64,000 bases of DNA from Salinibacillus kushneri. Its GTDB lineage: Bacteria; Bacillota; Bacilli; Bacillales; Alkalibacillaceae. A model generated the notes under the pieces. The model did not search any database and was not told the DNA's origin. It saw nothing but the letters and a program-made list of their open reading frames with translations. Each line of letters opens with the position of its first letter. Position 1 is the stretch's first letter. The position numbers were made by a program, and so were the translations under genes. Shown here in pieces: positions 1 to 8,514 of the stretch. The stretch is taken from the NCBI RefSeq assembly GCF_900111405.1, contig NZ_FOHJ01000006.1:186001-250000 (forward strand), in the 5' to 3' direction.

Positions 1-257
1 GTAATCATTCCCTGAATAGTAGAGTGGTCCTGAGGCGAATCATCTTCCCAAATGGCGGATTCAAATGAAGGCAGGAGGGAGAAATAAATAAGGACTATAG
101 AGGAAATGAAAAAAAACAGCCAGGATCCAGGTTTTTCCTTATATCTCATGTAATAGAAAATCAGAAAAGCCCCTAATCCCAGCCATCCCCATAAAAATTG
201 ATTCCATATTGAAAATACGGCGATTAATAATATATAATGCCATTTCCCTTTCAACAT
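1..257 (-). CDS. comEC: ComEC N-terminal fragment (DNA uptake channel)
   Basis: This frame starts with ATG at 257 behind an AGGAAATAGGTG ribosome site and runs off the left edge, so only about 85 residues are visible. They contain two hydrophobic stretches, roughly residues 8-35 and 45-60, as at the start of ComEC, the polytopic membrane protein that carries single-stranded DNA into competent cells. The gene lies 15 bp downstream of comEB in the conserved order comEA-comEB-comEC. The call rests mainly on position and hydrophobicity, because the competence and metallo-beta-lactamase-like domains lie outside the window. Confidence 0.8.
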   Translation of the reverse strand, partial: MLKGKWHYILLIAVFSIWNQFLWGWLGLGAFLIFYYMRYKEKPGSWLFFFISSIVLIYFSLLPSFESAIWEDDSPQDHSTIQGMI

Positions 258-272
258 GTTTCACCTATTTCC

Positions 273-842
273 TTAGTTGAGAGTGGTAAATAACTGATAA
301 GCCTCATCACGCAGATCATTTATTTCCTCTTCAGCTACACCAGAAGCCTCCAGCTTTTCTAAAAGCTTAGATAGGTAACGAACTTTTTCCTGTGCTTTTG
401 TGTCGATGTTCAAATATTCAAGTTCCACTTTTACTACTTCAACACCAGTCTCTTTAAATAATTCAAGCGCATACGGATGATTATGGTAATCTTTAGCATA
501 AAAAACACGTTTAATACCACCCTGAATAATGGCTTTAGAGCATTGTAAACAGGGAAAATGGGTAACATAAAGCTCAGAACCCTCAGTAGGCACACCAAAT
601 TTAGCACATTGTAATAAGGCATTTACTTCTGCATGTACAGTTCGAACACAATGACCATCAATTACATAGCAGCCTTCATCTATACAATGGACACTCCCGG
701 AAACACTACCGTTGTAACCGCCAGCAATAATTCGTTTATCTCTAACAATCGTAGCGCCTACAGCTAATCGTTCACATGTACTTCGTAATGCAAGTAAGTG
801 GCTTTGAGCCATAAAATATTGATCCCAGGCAATTCTATTCAA
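273..842 (-). CDS. comEB: ComEB, dCMP deaminase family protein
   Basis: A 189-residue zinc deaminase of the dCMP/deoxycytidylate type, which converts dCMP to dUMP for dTTP synthesis. The zinc and catalytic signature is visible: His70-Ala-Glu72 and the PCxxC pair Cys98 and Cys101. An extra Cys/His cluster around residues 53-65, typical of this family, precedes it. It sits between comEA and comEC in the late competence operon. In B. subtilis comEB is not essential for transformation, so its place in the operon is historical or metabolic. Length and motifs are normal. Confidence 0.95.
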   Translation of the reverse strand: MNRIAWDQYFMAQSHLLALRSTCERLAVGATIVRDKRIIAGGYNGSVSGSVHCIDEGCYVIDGHCVRTVHAEVNALLQCAKFGVPTEGSELYVTHFPCLQCSKAIIQGGIKRVFYAKDYHNHPYALELFKETGVEVVKVELEYLNIDTKAQEKVRYLSKLLEKLEASGVAEEEINDLRDEAYQLFTTLN

Positions 843-926
843 TCGTATCCCACCTTACTAAATAGTTAATCTATTCTCTATAAGTACTGTTTTTATAAGT
901 TTACCTATTCTTAAGGCTACGTGCAA

Positions 927-1541
927 TTACGGAACCAGAATTTGATCCTTAAGGTTTTCTATAGTTTTTTCACCAATACCTGAAACATTAACCAAATCCT
1001 CCTCATTCTGAAATAACCCGTGGTCCTCTCGATACTGGATTATAGCTTCAGCTTTTGCCTCACCAATTCCTTTTAATTGCATCAACTCCTCTGCCGAAGC
1101 CTGGTTGATACGTATTTTATCATTTTTGGCCTGCTTGAGTTGTTTACTGTCCCTGTCCTCATTTGCTTCAAGAACGACTATGGCCATTTCATCATAAACC
1201 CGTTCAGCTAAATTAACTGAGAGCGGATCTGCTTTTTCTGAAAGACCGCCCGCTAAGGAAATTACATCATTTACTCTGGAATCGGCACTTAATTCATACA
1301 CACCCGGTTTTTGAACAGCTCCTTTTATATCGACCATAATCAAATCTTTAGTCTCTTCTTCAGCAGCTGTTATGGAATCCTTTTCCTGTTCGGATTCCAA
1401 ATCCATATCAGAATTAACATTTTCCTTTTGCACAACACTCATATCGCTTTGATTATTGCTAGTAAAAATTACAATCAAAATAAATATGACAAGTATACTC
1501 CCTAACCATAATTTCCATAATAGTTGTTTATTTACTTTCAT
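927..1541 (-). CDS. comEA: ComEA, DNA receptor for transformation
   Basis: A 204-residue membrane-anchored DNA-binding protein. Residues about 8-27 form one hydrophobic anchor, followed by an acidic linker. Then comes an SLBB-type domain (about 67-122, with VDIKGAVQKPGVY). The C-terminus carries a double helix-hairpin-helix DNA-binding domain (about 142-204, with LKGIGEAKA and VSGIGEKTI). ComEA binds incoming double-stranded DNA at the cell surface and hands it to ComEC. It is the first gene of the minus-strand comEA-EB-EC set and is divergent from comER across 84 bp. That gap is AT-rich; I could not fit a convincing two-part ComK site in it. Confidence 0.95.
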   Translation of the reverse strand: MKVNKQLLWKLWLGSILVIFILIVIFTSNNQSDMSVVQKENVNSDMDLESEQEKDSITAAEEETKDLIMVDIKGAVQKPGVYELSADSRVNDVISLAGGLSEKADPLSVNLAERVYDEMAIVVLEANEDRDSKQLKQAKNDKIRINQASAEELMQLKGIGEAKAEAIIQYREDHGLFQNEEDLVNVSGIGEKTIENLKDQILVP

Positions 1542-1625
1542 ATTTATTCAGGACCTCTTTTCATAAAAAATGTTTTAAAATCATACAAATAGAATAGACA
1601 ATAGGGTGTAAAGGAGGGTTCGGAT

Positions 1626-2450
1626 ATGAAATGGGGAGTTATCGGAACAGGAAACATGGGAAGTGTACTCATTGATGCATGGTTAACAAGCGGGGTTATA
1701 GAACAAGAGGATTTATGGATTCATAATCGTACATTATCTAAAGCTTTTGATATTGCCGATCACTATCCTTCCATTCATGTTTCTACAACAGCTGAAAATG
1801 TCATTAAACAAACCGATGTTATCTATATTTGTGTTAAACCATTACAAGTCATCCCTTTACTAAAACAAATCCATAAATATTTACGCCCTGAACAGTGTAT
1901 AGTGTCCATTACAAGTCCAATTTCTGTTGAAGAGTTGAATGAGTTGGTTCCATGTCAGACAGCAAGAATAATACCCAGTATTACCAACAGAGCCTTGCAA
2001 GGGGCAACATTATTGACTTTCCCTGAAGATATTCAGGAAACGATGAAAGCCTATCTTATTCAAAGCTGCAAGCTGTTTTCAGTTCCTGTTGAAATAGATG
2101 AACCGATAACAAGAGTTTCGTCCGACATCGTGTCATGTGGTCCGGCGTTTTTCAGTTATCTAATCCAATCGTTTATTCAAGGGGCAAATGACTACGCAAA
2201 CTTAGATAAAGAAAAAGGAATGATTTTTGCTGAACAAATGATTGTGGGATTCGGAAAGTTAATTGAAGAAGGGCATTATTCATTAAGAAGTCTGCAGGAA
2301 AAAGTAACAGTAAAGGGTGGAGTAACTGGTGAGGGACTTAAAGTGTTAGAGAAAGAGGTCGGGGATTTATTTCATCAAGTCTTCCAGGCAACTCACGATA
2401 AGTATTATCTTGATCGAGATAAGGTTGAAAAACAAATTCCTAATGGATAA
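1626..2450 (+). CDS. comER: ComER, ProC-like oxidoreductase
   Basis: A 274-residue Rossmann-fold protein related to pyrroline-5-carboxylate reductase. The N-terminus has the dinucleotide motif GTGNMG (residues 7-12), and the C-terminal half resembles the ProC dimerisation domain, with VSCGPAFFSYL near 175. A strong ribosome site (AAAGGAGG) precedes the ATG at 1626. As in B. subtilis, comER is divergent from comEA. Its biochemical role is not established; links to sporulation and biofilm in other Bacillus have been reported. It is not needed for DNA uptake in B. subtilis. Confidence 0.92.
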   Translation: MKWGVIGTGNMGSVLIDAWLTSGVIEQEDLWIHNRTLSKAFDIADHYPSIHVSTTAENVIKQTDVIYICVKPLQVIPLLKQIHKYLRPEQCIVSITSPISVEELNELVPCQTARIIPSITNRALQGATLLTFPEDIQETMKAYLIQSCKLFSVPVEIDEPITRVSSDIVSCGPAFFSYLIQSFIQGANDYANLDKEKGMIFAEQMIVGFGKLIEEGHYSLRSLQEKVTVKGGVTGEGLKVLEKEVGDLFHQVFQATHDKYYLDRDKVEKQIPNG

Positions 2451-2511
2451 ATTCGACATCCACAAAGCAAATCCTTTATTCTTTTTAAAAAAGTTATTCT
2501 TAAAGTTTAAT

Positions 2512-2540
2512 GGCACTTGGATTATAATATTCCAAGTGCC
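2512..2540. terminator. Bidirectional terminator between comER and the acetyltransferase gene
   Basis: A perfect 9-bp stem (GGCACTTGG with CCAAGTGCC) around an 11-nt AT loop. The convergent comER and acetyltransferase genes end 62 bp upstream and 11 bp downstream. A T-rich run follows on the plus strand and an A-rich run precedes it, so it can work both ways. Confidence 0.8.
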
Positions 2541-2550
2541 TATTTATTGT

Positions 2551-3051
2551 TTATATTTTTCTTCCCAGAATGATTACATCCCTCTTCTTTCCATCTAGTT
2601 CCGCAATGTTAGGTAACTGACCCCACTTTTCAAAATGGAAATGGGTAAACAGTCGTAAACTCTCATGATTATGTGCAAAAATAAAGGCTAAAAGCGTATC
2701 TATTTCAAGCTGTGGACAGGCATTTATCAACTTTCTTAGTATATCTTTGCCTATCCCTTTTCCTCTAAAGCCTTGATCAATATATATACTCACCTCAGCA
2801 GTAGCATCATATGCTGGTCTGCCGGAAAAAGATTGAAAGCTGGCCCAGCCACAAATTTGCCCTTGATATTCTACGACCCATAACGGCCTTGTAAACCGAT
2901 TATGTTCTTTAAACCAATCAATTCTTTCGTTTACCGATACAGGTTCAGTGTCTGCGGTGACCTTTCTGCTTGGGATTGTAGAATTATAAATATCTACAAT
3001 GGCAGGCAAATCTTCCATCCCGGCATTTCTATATGTAATATTTTCTACCAT
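2551..3051 (-). CDS. GNAT acetyltransferase, phosphinothricin-acetyltransferase type
   Basis: A 166-residue N-acetyltransferase. The acetyl-CoA loop reads RGKGIGKDIL (near 100-109), and the pattern RPAYDATAEVSIY just before it is typical of the Pat/MddA/YwnH branch, which acetylates small amines such as phosphinothricin or methionine sulfoximine. The substrate here is unknown. ATG at 3051 is preferred over an upstream in-frame start at 3081, because AGGGAGAGAG sits 5 bases before it and the longer form would overlap yqeM. The gene lies between yqeM and comER, a position that is empty in B. subtilis, so it looks like a local insertion. Confidence 0.85.
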   Translation of the reverse strand: MVENITYRNAGMEDLPAIVDIYNSTIPSRKVTADTEPVSVNERIDWFKEHNRFTRPLWVVEYQGQICGWASFQSFSGRPAYDATAEVSIYIDQGFRGKGIGKDILRKLINACPQLEIDTLLAFIFAHNHESLRLFTHFHFEKWGQLPNIAELDGKKRDVIILGRKI

Positions 3052-3064
3052 TAGAACTCTCTCC

Positions 3065-3793
3065 CTATTTACTGCAAACAAAAAAGATTCGATCTCCCTG
3101 ATTATCTAAACGATCAGTAAAAAAGTCACTATAAATTCCTAATACCTTAAAACCGGCCTTCTCTGCTGTTCTTTTATAAAATTCAATTGGGAATGTGCGC
3201 TGAACATGGTATTCATCATATCGTGCGTAGTCGTTATGCTCATTTTTAATAAAAAAAGTTAAATCATGCTCTACAGAGGAGGGAAAATCTCCTTGGTCGC
3301 AAAACCAGATATAGGAAACGTCATCCCGCACTTCGGCAAAGGTTTGATCGGCAAGTACTTCATGAACGTAGTTTTCGGAATGAACATCGAACATGAACAG
3401 ACCATCATCATTTAGCTGCCAATATACCTTATTAAAGCTTGCTATTATATCTTCTTCCTCGACAATATAATTTATTACATCACAAAAGCTTATCGCTACG
3501 TCATATGGAACGGGGGTCTCTAACGACCGTATATCCTGTTTAACCCATGTTACATTTGTATTTTTATTTTGAGCCATAGCAAGCATATCTTCAGACAAAT
3601 CCACCCCTGTAACATCAAACCCTATTGTATTCAGACGAAGAGAAATCTCGCCTGTTCCACATCCAATATCTAAAATGGACTTCGCATCTGGCCGGTGCTG
3701 CTTAATCATTTCAAGGGTAAAATGCACCCATAAATCATAAGGTGCCTCACTCATTAATTGATCATAGACTTGTGCAAATTTTTGATAGGACAT
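3065..3793 (-). CDS. yqeM: YqeM, SAM-dependent methyltransferase
   Basis: A 242-residue class I methyltransferase. Motif I is visible as LDIGCGTGE (about 41-49), the acidic residue binding the SAM ribose as GVDLSEDML, and the post-I region as WVKQDIRSL. It is the last gene of the yqeG-to-yqeM block and starts 2 bp after the rsfS stop, so the two are translationally close. The substrate of YqeM is unknown; its constant link to rsfS suggests a translation-related one, but that is inference. Confidence 0.9.
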   Translation of the reverse strand: MSYQKFAQVYDQLMSEAPYDLWVHFTLEMIKQHRPDAKSILDIGCGTGEISLRLNTIGFDVTGVDLSEDMLAMAQNKNTNVTWVKQDIRSLETPVPYDVAISFCDVINYIVEEEDIIASFNKVYWQLNDDGLFMFDVHSENYVHEVLADQTFAEVRDDVSYIWFCDQGDFPSSVEHDLTFFIKNEHNDYARYDEYHVQRTFPIEFYKRTAEKAGFKVLGIYSDFFTDRLDNQGDRIFFVCSK

Positions 3794-3795
3794 TG

Positions 3796-4161
3796 TTACT
3801 CTTCACTTTTCACAAATAAATTTTCATCAGGGACTTTCGCGGCATCTCCCCACAAACGCTCTAAATTATAGTAAGACCGTTCCTCTTTATGAAAAATATG
3901 ACAGACAACATCGTCTAAATCAACTAAAATCCAGCGTGATTGATCAAAGCCTTCCATCTTCTTAACATCCACCCCATTCTCTTCTACTTTATCTTTAATT
4001 TCCCTCGCTATGGATTGGACTTGTCGCTCATTATTACCGTGACAGATTAGAAAATAGTCAGCAATAAGCGAGACATTTTTCATATCAAGCGCGACAATAT
4101 CTTTACCCTGTTTATCATCACATGCTGTTGCTGCGATCTGTAAAAGATCTGTACTTTCCAT
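3796..4161 (-). CDS. rsfS: RsfS, ribosomal silencing factor
   Basis: A protein of about 121 residues of the Iojap/RsfS family, which binds ribosomal protein uL14 on the 50S subunit and blocks subunit joining in starved cells. The family core is clear: VALDMKNVSLIADYFLICHGNN, then VKKMEGFDQSRWILVDLDDVV, then FHKEERSYYNLERLWGDA (each quoted as separate segments). An ATG three codons upstream (4170) is possible, but GGAGG lies only 1 base before it and 10 bases before the ATG at 4161, so the shorter form is chosen. It lies between yqeK and yqeM, as in B. subtilis (yqeL). Confidence 0.93.
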   Translation of the reverse strand: MESTDLLQIAATACDDKQGKDIVALDMKNVSLIADYFLICHGNNERQVQSIAREIKDKVEENGVDVKKMEGFDQSRWILVDLDDVVCHIFHKEERSYYNLERLWGDAAKVPDENLFVKSEE

Positions 4162-4178
4162 TCCTTCCATTCCTCCAA

Positions 4179-4748
4179 TTACTGACTTAATTTTTGTGTG
4201 AAATCATTATAAGCTTGAAATGTATCCGGATAAATGGTGGCACCTTTACTCATCAAAAACTGTATCGTGTTCTGCAGAGACATTAGACAAGCTTTATCTA
4301 AATCGTTCCAAGCCATATCCCTTACTTCATTTATTCCAGGAAAGTCCCGGCCAGGTTCAATATAATCAGCTAAAAAGACAATCTTTTCTAATCTACCCAT
4401 ATTAGCTCTTCCTGTAGTATGGTACCGAATAGAATCTAAAATATCCTGTTCTTCAATCCCGTATTTATGTTTTACTAAATACGCTCCGACCGGTCCATGC
4501 CACAATTCATGATGATAATGAAGTAAATCTTTAGGCAAATACTCTTCCTGAAGAATAATCCGCTTCATTTCATCTCTTGGCCAATATTTTGCAAGGTCAT
4601 GAAAAGCAGCTGCTATTTCGGTTTTATATAGATCCACATCATTATACTCCGAAAGCTTAACCGCTGTATCAACGACTCTTTTTGTATGTTCAAAGCGTAC
4701 TTGTTTTAAATAAGGACGAACCTTTTCCAATGCTTCATTTAAATCCAT
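4179..4748 (-). CDS. yqeK: YqeK, HD-domain dinucleoside tetraphosphatase
   Basis: A 189-residue HD-superfamily hydrolase. The metal ligands are visible as the early His in RFEHTKRV, then FHDLAKYWP, and later YHHELWHGP and YHTTGR. The family splits Ap4A symmetrically into two ADP and needs iron or another divalent metal. The start overlaps the end of nadD by 14 bp, which points to coupled translation. Length and motif order are normal for the family. Confidence 0.93.
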   Translation of the reverse strand: MDLNEALEKVRPYLKQVRFEHTKRVVDTAVKLSEYNDVDLYKTEIAAAFHDLAKYWPRDEMKRIILQEEYLPKDLLHYHHELWHGPVGAYLVKHKYGIEEQDILDSIRYHTTGRANMGRLEKIVFLADYIEPGRDFPGINEVRDMAWNDLDKACLMSLQNTIQFLMSKGATIYPDTFQAYNDFTQKLSQ

Positions 4749-5304
4749 ATAAACCCTTCTCCCTTATATAATCAAATACTTCCTCTTTTATCCAATAATA
4801 TACCGGTTTTTGGGCTTCCAAACGTTCCCTGATTTCTGATGAAGAAATTTCAACTATTGGAACCTTTACCGTCTCAATTGGATAGGGACTGGTTAAGGGG
4901 TAACCTTCACGCTCAACTCCAACGAACTGAACCAATGAAACTAACTCCTCAATTTTATGCCATTTGGGTAAATAGTCTACCATATCCCCACCTATGATAA
5001 AATAAAACGTATCATTGGGATAGTCTGTTTTAAGTGCCTTCATTGTATCCAGAGTATAGGAAATGCCTTCTCTTTCTAATTCAATCGTCTCTAAACGAAA
5101 ATGAGGATTTCCTTTTATGGAAAGTTCCACCATTTCCTTTCGATGAAATGAATCTGTTGTTTTTGTTTCCTTATGAGGTGGAACATAGGTTGGAATAAAC
5201 CATACTTCATCTAATTCAAGTTGTGCATAAATTTCTTCAGCAATAATTAAATGCCCAATGTGTGGGGGATCAAATGTACCACCCAGTAAACCAATTTTTC
5301 TCAT
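4735..5304 (-). CDS. nadD: NadD, nicotinate-nucleotide adenylyltransferase
   Basis: A 189-residue nucleotidyltransferase that makes nicotinate adenine dinucleotide from nicotinate mononucleotide and ATP, an essential step in NAD synthesis. Motifs: GGTFDPPHIGHL (about 7-18, with the HIGH signature) and SSSEIRERL (about 153-161). The ATG at 5304 is chosen over the TTG just before it, because AAAGGTAG is correctly spaced to it. It lies in the essential-gene block between yhbY and yqeK with tight spacing. Confidence 0.95.
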   Translation of the reverse strand: MRKIGLLGGTFDPPHIGHLIIAEEIYAQLELDEVWFIPTYVPPHKETKTTDSFHRKEMVELSIKGNPHFRLETIELEREGISYTLDTMKALKTDYPNDTFYFIIGGDMVDYLPKWHKIEELVSLVQFVGVEREGYPLTSPYPIETVKVPIVEISSSEIRERLEAQKPVYYWIKEEVFDYIREKGLYGFK

Positions 5305-5319
5305 CAAAATCTACCTTTT

Positions 5320-5610
5320 CTATGGTAATTCAATTTGTTTGTTTTCGGTTGATTCTTTATATAGTACAATCGTATGTCCAATTAACTGTACGAGTTCACC
5401 GTCAGATTTTTGTGCTAATTCCTCTGCAACCTCATGTTTATCTTCAAAATTATTTTGCAAAATACTCACTTTAATTAATTCACGTTTTTCTAAGGCTTCA
5501 TTAACCTGAATAATTAAGTTGTCATTTATCCCTGCTTTTCCAATTTGGAATATTGGTTTTAAATGGTGTGCTTCTGAACGCAAATATCTTTTTTGTTTTC
5601 CGGTTAACAT
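5320..5610 (-). CDS. yhbY: YhbY-type CRM-domain RNA-binding protein
   Basis: A 96-residue protein made of one CRM domain (YhbY/YqeI family), which binds pre-50S ribosomal particles. The motif GKAGINDNLI (about 23-32) carries the GxxG-like RNA-binding loop, followed by EALEKRELIKVSIL. The N-terminus is basic. The start overlaps the aroE stop by 7 bp. Length is standard for a single-domain CRM protein. Confidence 0.92.
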   Translation of the reverse strand: MLTGKQKRYLRSEAHHLKPIFQIGKAGINDNLIIQVNEALEKRELIKVSILQNNFEDKHEVAEELAQKSDGELVQLIGHTIVLYKESTENKQIELP

Positions 5611-6452
5611 GTTGAACCACCTTTCAATTTTTGTTCTAATTCATGAAGTATATGATTTGGATCAATGGTTTTACCTGTCCAAAGTTCAAAAGCTAAGGCT
5701 GCTTGATGTAAAAGCATCCCATGTCCATAATGAATACGTGCCCCTTTCTTTCTGGCTGTTTGTAAAAGAGACGTTTCGATTGGATTATAAATAATATCAC
5801 TAACAATCGTATTCTCTTTTATGTTTTGTAAATCGATGGGCATCATTCGATTATTTGGCGTCATTCCCATACTGGTTGTTTGGATAATAAGGTCATATTG
5901 TTGTAAATTTTGTTGTGCTTCCTTTAAAGAATAAATACTGGTTTCAACGTGATTCTCTTTACTATCGAGCAATCCTTCTGCCCTTTCTCTCGTTCGATTA
6001 GCTATATCAACCACCGGAAAACTCTCCTGGTTCAAAGCATCATAAATGCCTCTGGCAGCACCTCCAGCACCAATAAGCAACACGTTTTTTACAAATGTAT
6101 CTAGATCGGCATAGCTCTGTTTTAATGATCTTATGTATCCTCTGCCATCTGTATTATACCCTATCCATTTTCCACCTTGATTCACAACCGTGTTTACTGC
6201 ACCAATTGAACGTGCACGCTCATCTAAATCATCAACATAATGAAGCATGGTTTCCTTATAAGGAATGGTAACATTAAATCCGTCAATATTCATTTTTTTG
6301 AATAGGTTAAAGCTCTCTTTTAGCTCATCTTCCTTTATTTCATAAGGCCGGTAAATTCCATTGATACTTGTTTCATTCATAAACTGTTGATGAATCCATG
6401 GAGACAGGGTATGTTTTATTGGATTTCCAATGACACCTAGTAAATATCCCAA
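5604..6452 (-). CDS. aroE: Shikimate dehydrogenase AroE
   Basis: A 282-residue NADP-dependent enzyme that reduces 3-dehydroshikimate to shikimate in aromatic amino-acid synthesis. The substrate-binding segment NPIKHTLSP (11-19) and the catalytic lysine in NVTIPYKETM are present. So is the NADP loop GAGGAARG and the NTDGRGY segment. It is placed between yqeH and yhbY as in B. subtilis, where the gene is named aroD. Confidence 0.95.
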   Translation of the reverse strand: MGYLLGVIGNPIKHTLSPWIHQQFMNETSINGIYRPYEIKEDELKESFNLFKKMNIDGFNVTIPYKETMLHYVDDLDERARSIGAVNTVVNQGGKWIGYNTDGRGYIRSLKQSYADLDTFVKNVLLIGAGGAARGIYDALNQESFPVVDIANRTRERAEGLLDSKENHVETSIYSLKEAQQNLQQYDLIIQTTSMGMTPNNRMMPIDLQNIKENTIVSDIIYNPIETSLLQTARKKGARIHYGHGMLLHQAALAFELWTGKTIDPNHILHELEQKLKGGSTC

Positions 6453-6468
6453 CGCTAAACTCTCCCTT

Positions 6469-7566
6469 TTAAATTAATGCTTTCCGAATTGATATCCGGA
6501 CACCTTCTGGAATATAAGCCGTAACGGTTGTATTTCCTTCTGTAACGGTGACCCAGCCTAATCCAGAAAATACAATATCGGATTTTTCTTTTATATGAAA
6601 GGTCCGAGGCTTTAAATCAGGTAATTGATTTAATGTCTCTTCATTAGGTGGAGCTAACATTTTCCCTGCATGATCTGTATACAATTGATTGGCTTTCTCC
6701 GTTTTCGTGCGATGAATCATAAGATCATTGGAAAAATAGCACACATATGAGCCGTTGTTCCCCTTTTCGATATCCAAACGCGCCAATCCTCCAAAAAACA
6801 AGGTCTGCTGCTCATTTAATTGATAAACTCGAGCCTTGATTTCCTTTTGGGGTGTAATGACCTTTAAATCCTCTTCAGAAATGTAATGAGCCATTTGATG
6901 TCGATTGATAACACCTGGCGTATCATACATTGAAGTTCGATTATCAAGAGGGATGTCAATAAACCCTAATGTAGTTCCTGGAAAATAGGAGGTAGTAATG
7001 GCCTCTTGTTCTCCTGTTGTGTCCTGTATCAAGTAATTAATAAATGTTGATTTTCCCACGTTGGTTGTGCCAACTACATATACATCACGGCCTTTTCTAA
7101 GCTGTTCTATTCCTTCTGCTGCTTCATTCATCCCCATTCCCTTTTTAGCCGAGATTAAAAAAACATCCTGTACTTTCAAGCCTAAATCCTTTGCTTCCTT
7201 TCGCATCCATTGTTTAACTTTATTAGGATTCGTTGATTTTGGTAACAAGTCGACTTTATTCCCCACTAATACAATTGGATTATTACCGGTAAAGCGTGGA
7301 AGGCCAGGAATAAAGCTTCCATTAAAATCAAAAATATCAATAATTTTTACTATTAGAGCGTTGGAACCACCTATTTCATTAAGCATTTTTAAAAAATCAT
7401 CATCGGTTAACGAAACATCCTTTACCTCATTATAATGCTTTAAGCGAAAACAACGTTTACATGTAATATTTTCCCGTTTCAATGCGGAAGGAGGAGCATA
7501 GCCGACCTCATTTGGATCCTCGGTTTGAATCTTAGCTCCGCATCCATGACAAATTATCTCTTCCAT
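6469..7566 (-). CDS. yqeH: YqeH, circularly permuted ribosome-assembly GTPase
   Basis: A 365-residue GTPase needed for 30S subunit maturation. A treble-clef zinc finger comes first (CHGCGAKIQ near 6 and CKRCFRLKH near 36). The G motifs follow in permuted order: G4 NKVDLLPK (about 103), G5 ISAKKG, G1 GTTNVGKST (about 166) and G3 DTPGV (about 215). A C-terminal domain binds RNA or peptide. It sits directly downstream of yqeG with a 3-bp gap, so the two are co-transcribed. Confidence 0.95.
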   Translation of the reverse strand: MEEIICHGCGAKIQTEDPNEVGYAPPSALKRENITCKRCFRLKHYNEVKDVSLTDDDFLKMLNEIGGSNALIVKIIDIFDFNGSFIPGLPRFTGNNPIVLVGNKVDLLPKSTNPNKVKQWMRKEAKDLGLKVQDVFLISAKKGMGMNEAAEGIEQLRKGRDVYVVGTTNVGKSTFINYLIQDTTGEQEAITTSYFPGTTLGFIDIPLDNRTSMYDTPGVINRHQMAHYISEEDLKVITPQKEIKARVYQLNEQQTLFFGGLARLDIEKGNNGSYVCYFSNDLMIHRTKTEKANQLYTDHAGKMLAPPNEETLNQLPDLKPRTFHIKEKSDIVFSGLGWVTVTEGNTTVTAYIPEGVRISIRKALI

Positions 7567-7569
7567 CTC

Positions 7570-8085
7570 TTATTCCTCCCACGTAATTAGACCTTTTTTT
7601 CGAAACCAATTTAAAAGTATCCGTTCAATTTTGCGATTGACCTTCGTCATTGCTCCATCAGTTTGTACAACTGGAACAACAAGAATGGTATAAAAATGTG
7701 AGGAATTACCACCTAAAACATCAGTTAATATTTGATCACCAACAACAACGATTTGATCTCTGTTTAAATTCATTTCCTTTTGGGCTTTTTTAAACGCCTT
7801 CGATAAAGGTTTTCGTGCTTTATACACAAAAGGAACATTTAAGGGTATTGAGAAATGGCGAACTCTTTCTTCATTATTATTAGACATTACTGTCACCTGA
7901 ATACCGTGATCTTTCATTAACTTAAACCACTCAATAATCTCATCTGTGGCATCTTTCTGGTCCCAGGCTACTAAAGTATTATCTAAATCAGTAATAATTC
8001 CTTGTATGCCTTTTTCCTTTAATTTTTCCGGTGTTATTTCAAAAACCGTTTTCACATGTTCATTTGGCAGAAACTTCTTTAGCAA
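7570..8085 (-). CDS. yqeG: YqeG, HAD-family phosphatase (type IIIA)
   Basis: A 171-residue haloacid-dehalogenase-fold phosphatase. The catalytic motif DLDNTLVAW (Asp nucleophile) lies near residue 32, and the Mg-binding motif reads GDQILTDVLGG. The TTG at 8085 is chosen because AGAGGTG lies 6 bases before it and it gives the usual MLKKFLP-type N-terminus. A GTG at 8094 would place the start inside that ribosome site. This is the first gene of the eight-gene minus-strand block. Its cellular substrate is not established; related proteins dephosphorylate phosphatidylglycerol phosphate in plants. Confidence 0.9.
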   Translation of the reverse strand: MLKKFLPNEHVKTVFEITPEKLKEKGIQGIITDLDNTLVAWDQKDATDEIIEWFKLMKDHGIQVTVMSNNNEERVRHFSIPLNVPFVYKARKPLSKAFKKAQKEMNLNRDQIVVVGDQILTDVLGGNSSHFYTILVVPVVQTDGAMTKVNRKIERILLNWFRKKGLITWEE

Positions 8086-8136
8086 AATTTTCACCTCTAA
8101 ATTTAATCATCCAAATTCTTCTCTATTAACACTAAC

Positions 8137-8165
8137 ATCATATACAATTTATATGTTTTATTCAA
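8137..8165 (-). promoter_or_regulatory. Predicted sigma-A promoter for the yqeG-yqeM operon
   Basis: Read on the minus strand, a TTGAAT -35 (8160-8165) and a TATGAT -10 (8137-8142) are separated by exactly 17 bases. The -10 lies about 51 bases upstream of the chosen yqeG start. Confidence 0.6.
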
Positions 8166-8254
8166 AGAAAATTTCGAGTCTAACCTACCCATTTATATGT
8201 ACAGTATTTTTATAGTTGCCAAAAACCCTTCGACATTTTCTTTAAATTTTCGAC

Positions 8255-8343
8255 TGTGGATAACTTTATTCACACAATCAACAGCTATAAACCAGTCATC
8301 ATTAACATTTACACACAACTTATGCACAATTAAGTGTGGATAG
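8255..8343. promoter_or_regulatory. Cluster of DnaA boxes upstream of sda
   Basis: Four 9-mers match the DnaA box TTATNCACA. They are a perfect inverted copy TGTGGATAA (8255-8263), TTATTCACA (8266-8274), TTATGCACA (8320-8328) and TGTGGATAG with one mismatch (8335-8343). In B. subtilis DnaA activates sda transcription from such boxes, which couples the sporulation block to DNA replication. A TATAAT -10 at 8386-8391 without a clear -35 lies just downstream, as expected for an activator-dependent promoter. The yqeG promoter lies about 90 bp on the other side. Confidence 0.8.
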
Positions 8344-8514
8344 GTGTGTTATTGTGGAATCTTTTCTTTCATGATAAAGTAAAATTATAATAATTGACAA
8401 AGCATAACAAATGGCTCTATGAAGGGATTTGACCCTGATTAATGTTTGTGATTTATCCATGATGTTGTTAGGAGTTTATGTTAGGAGGTGACCTGCCTTT
8501 TATTGGCTACCCTT

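Noticed and set aside
1542-1625. ComK binding site upstream of comEA
   Set aside because: Only one partial AAAA-N5-TTTT half-site (three of four As) can be drawn; a proper pair at the allowed spacing was not found.
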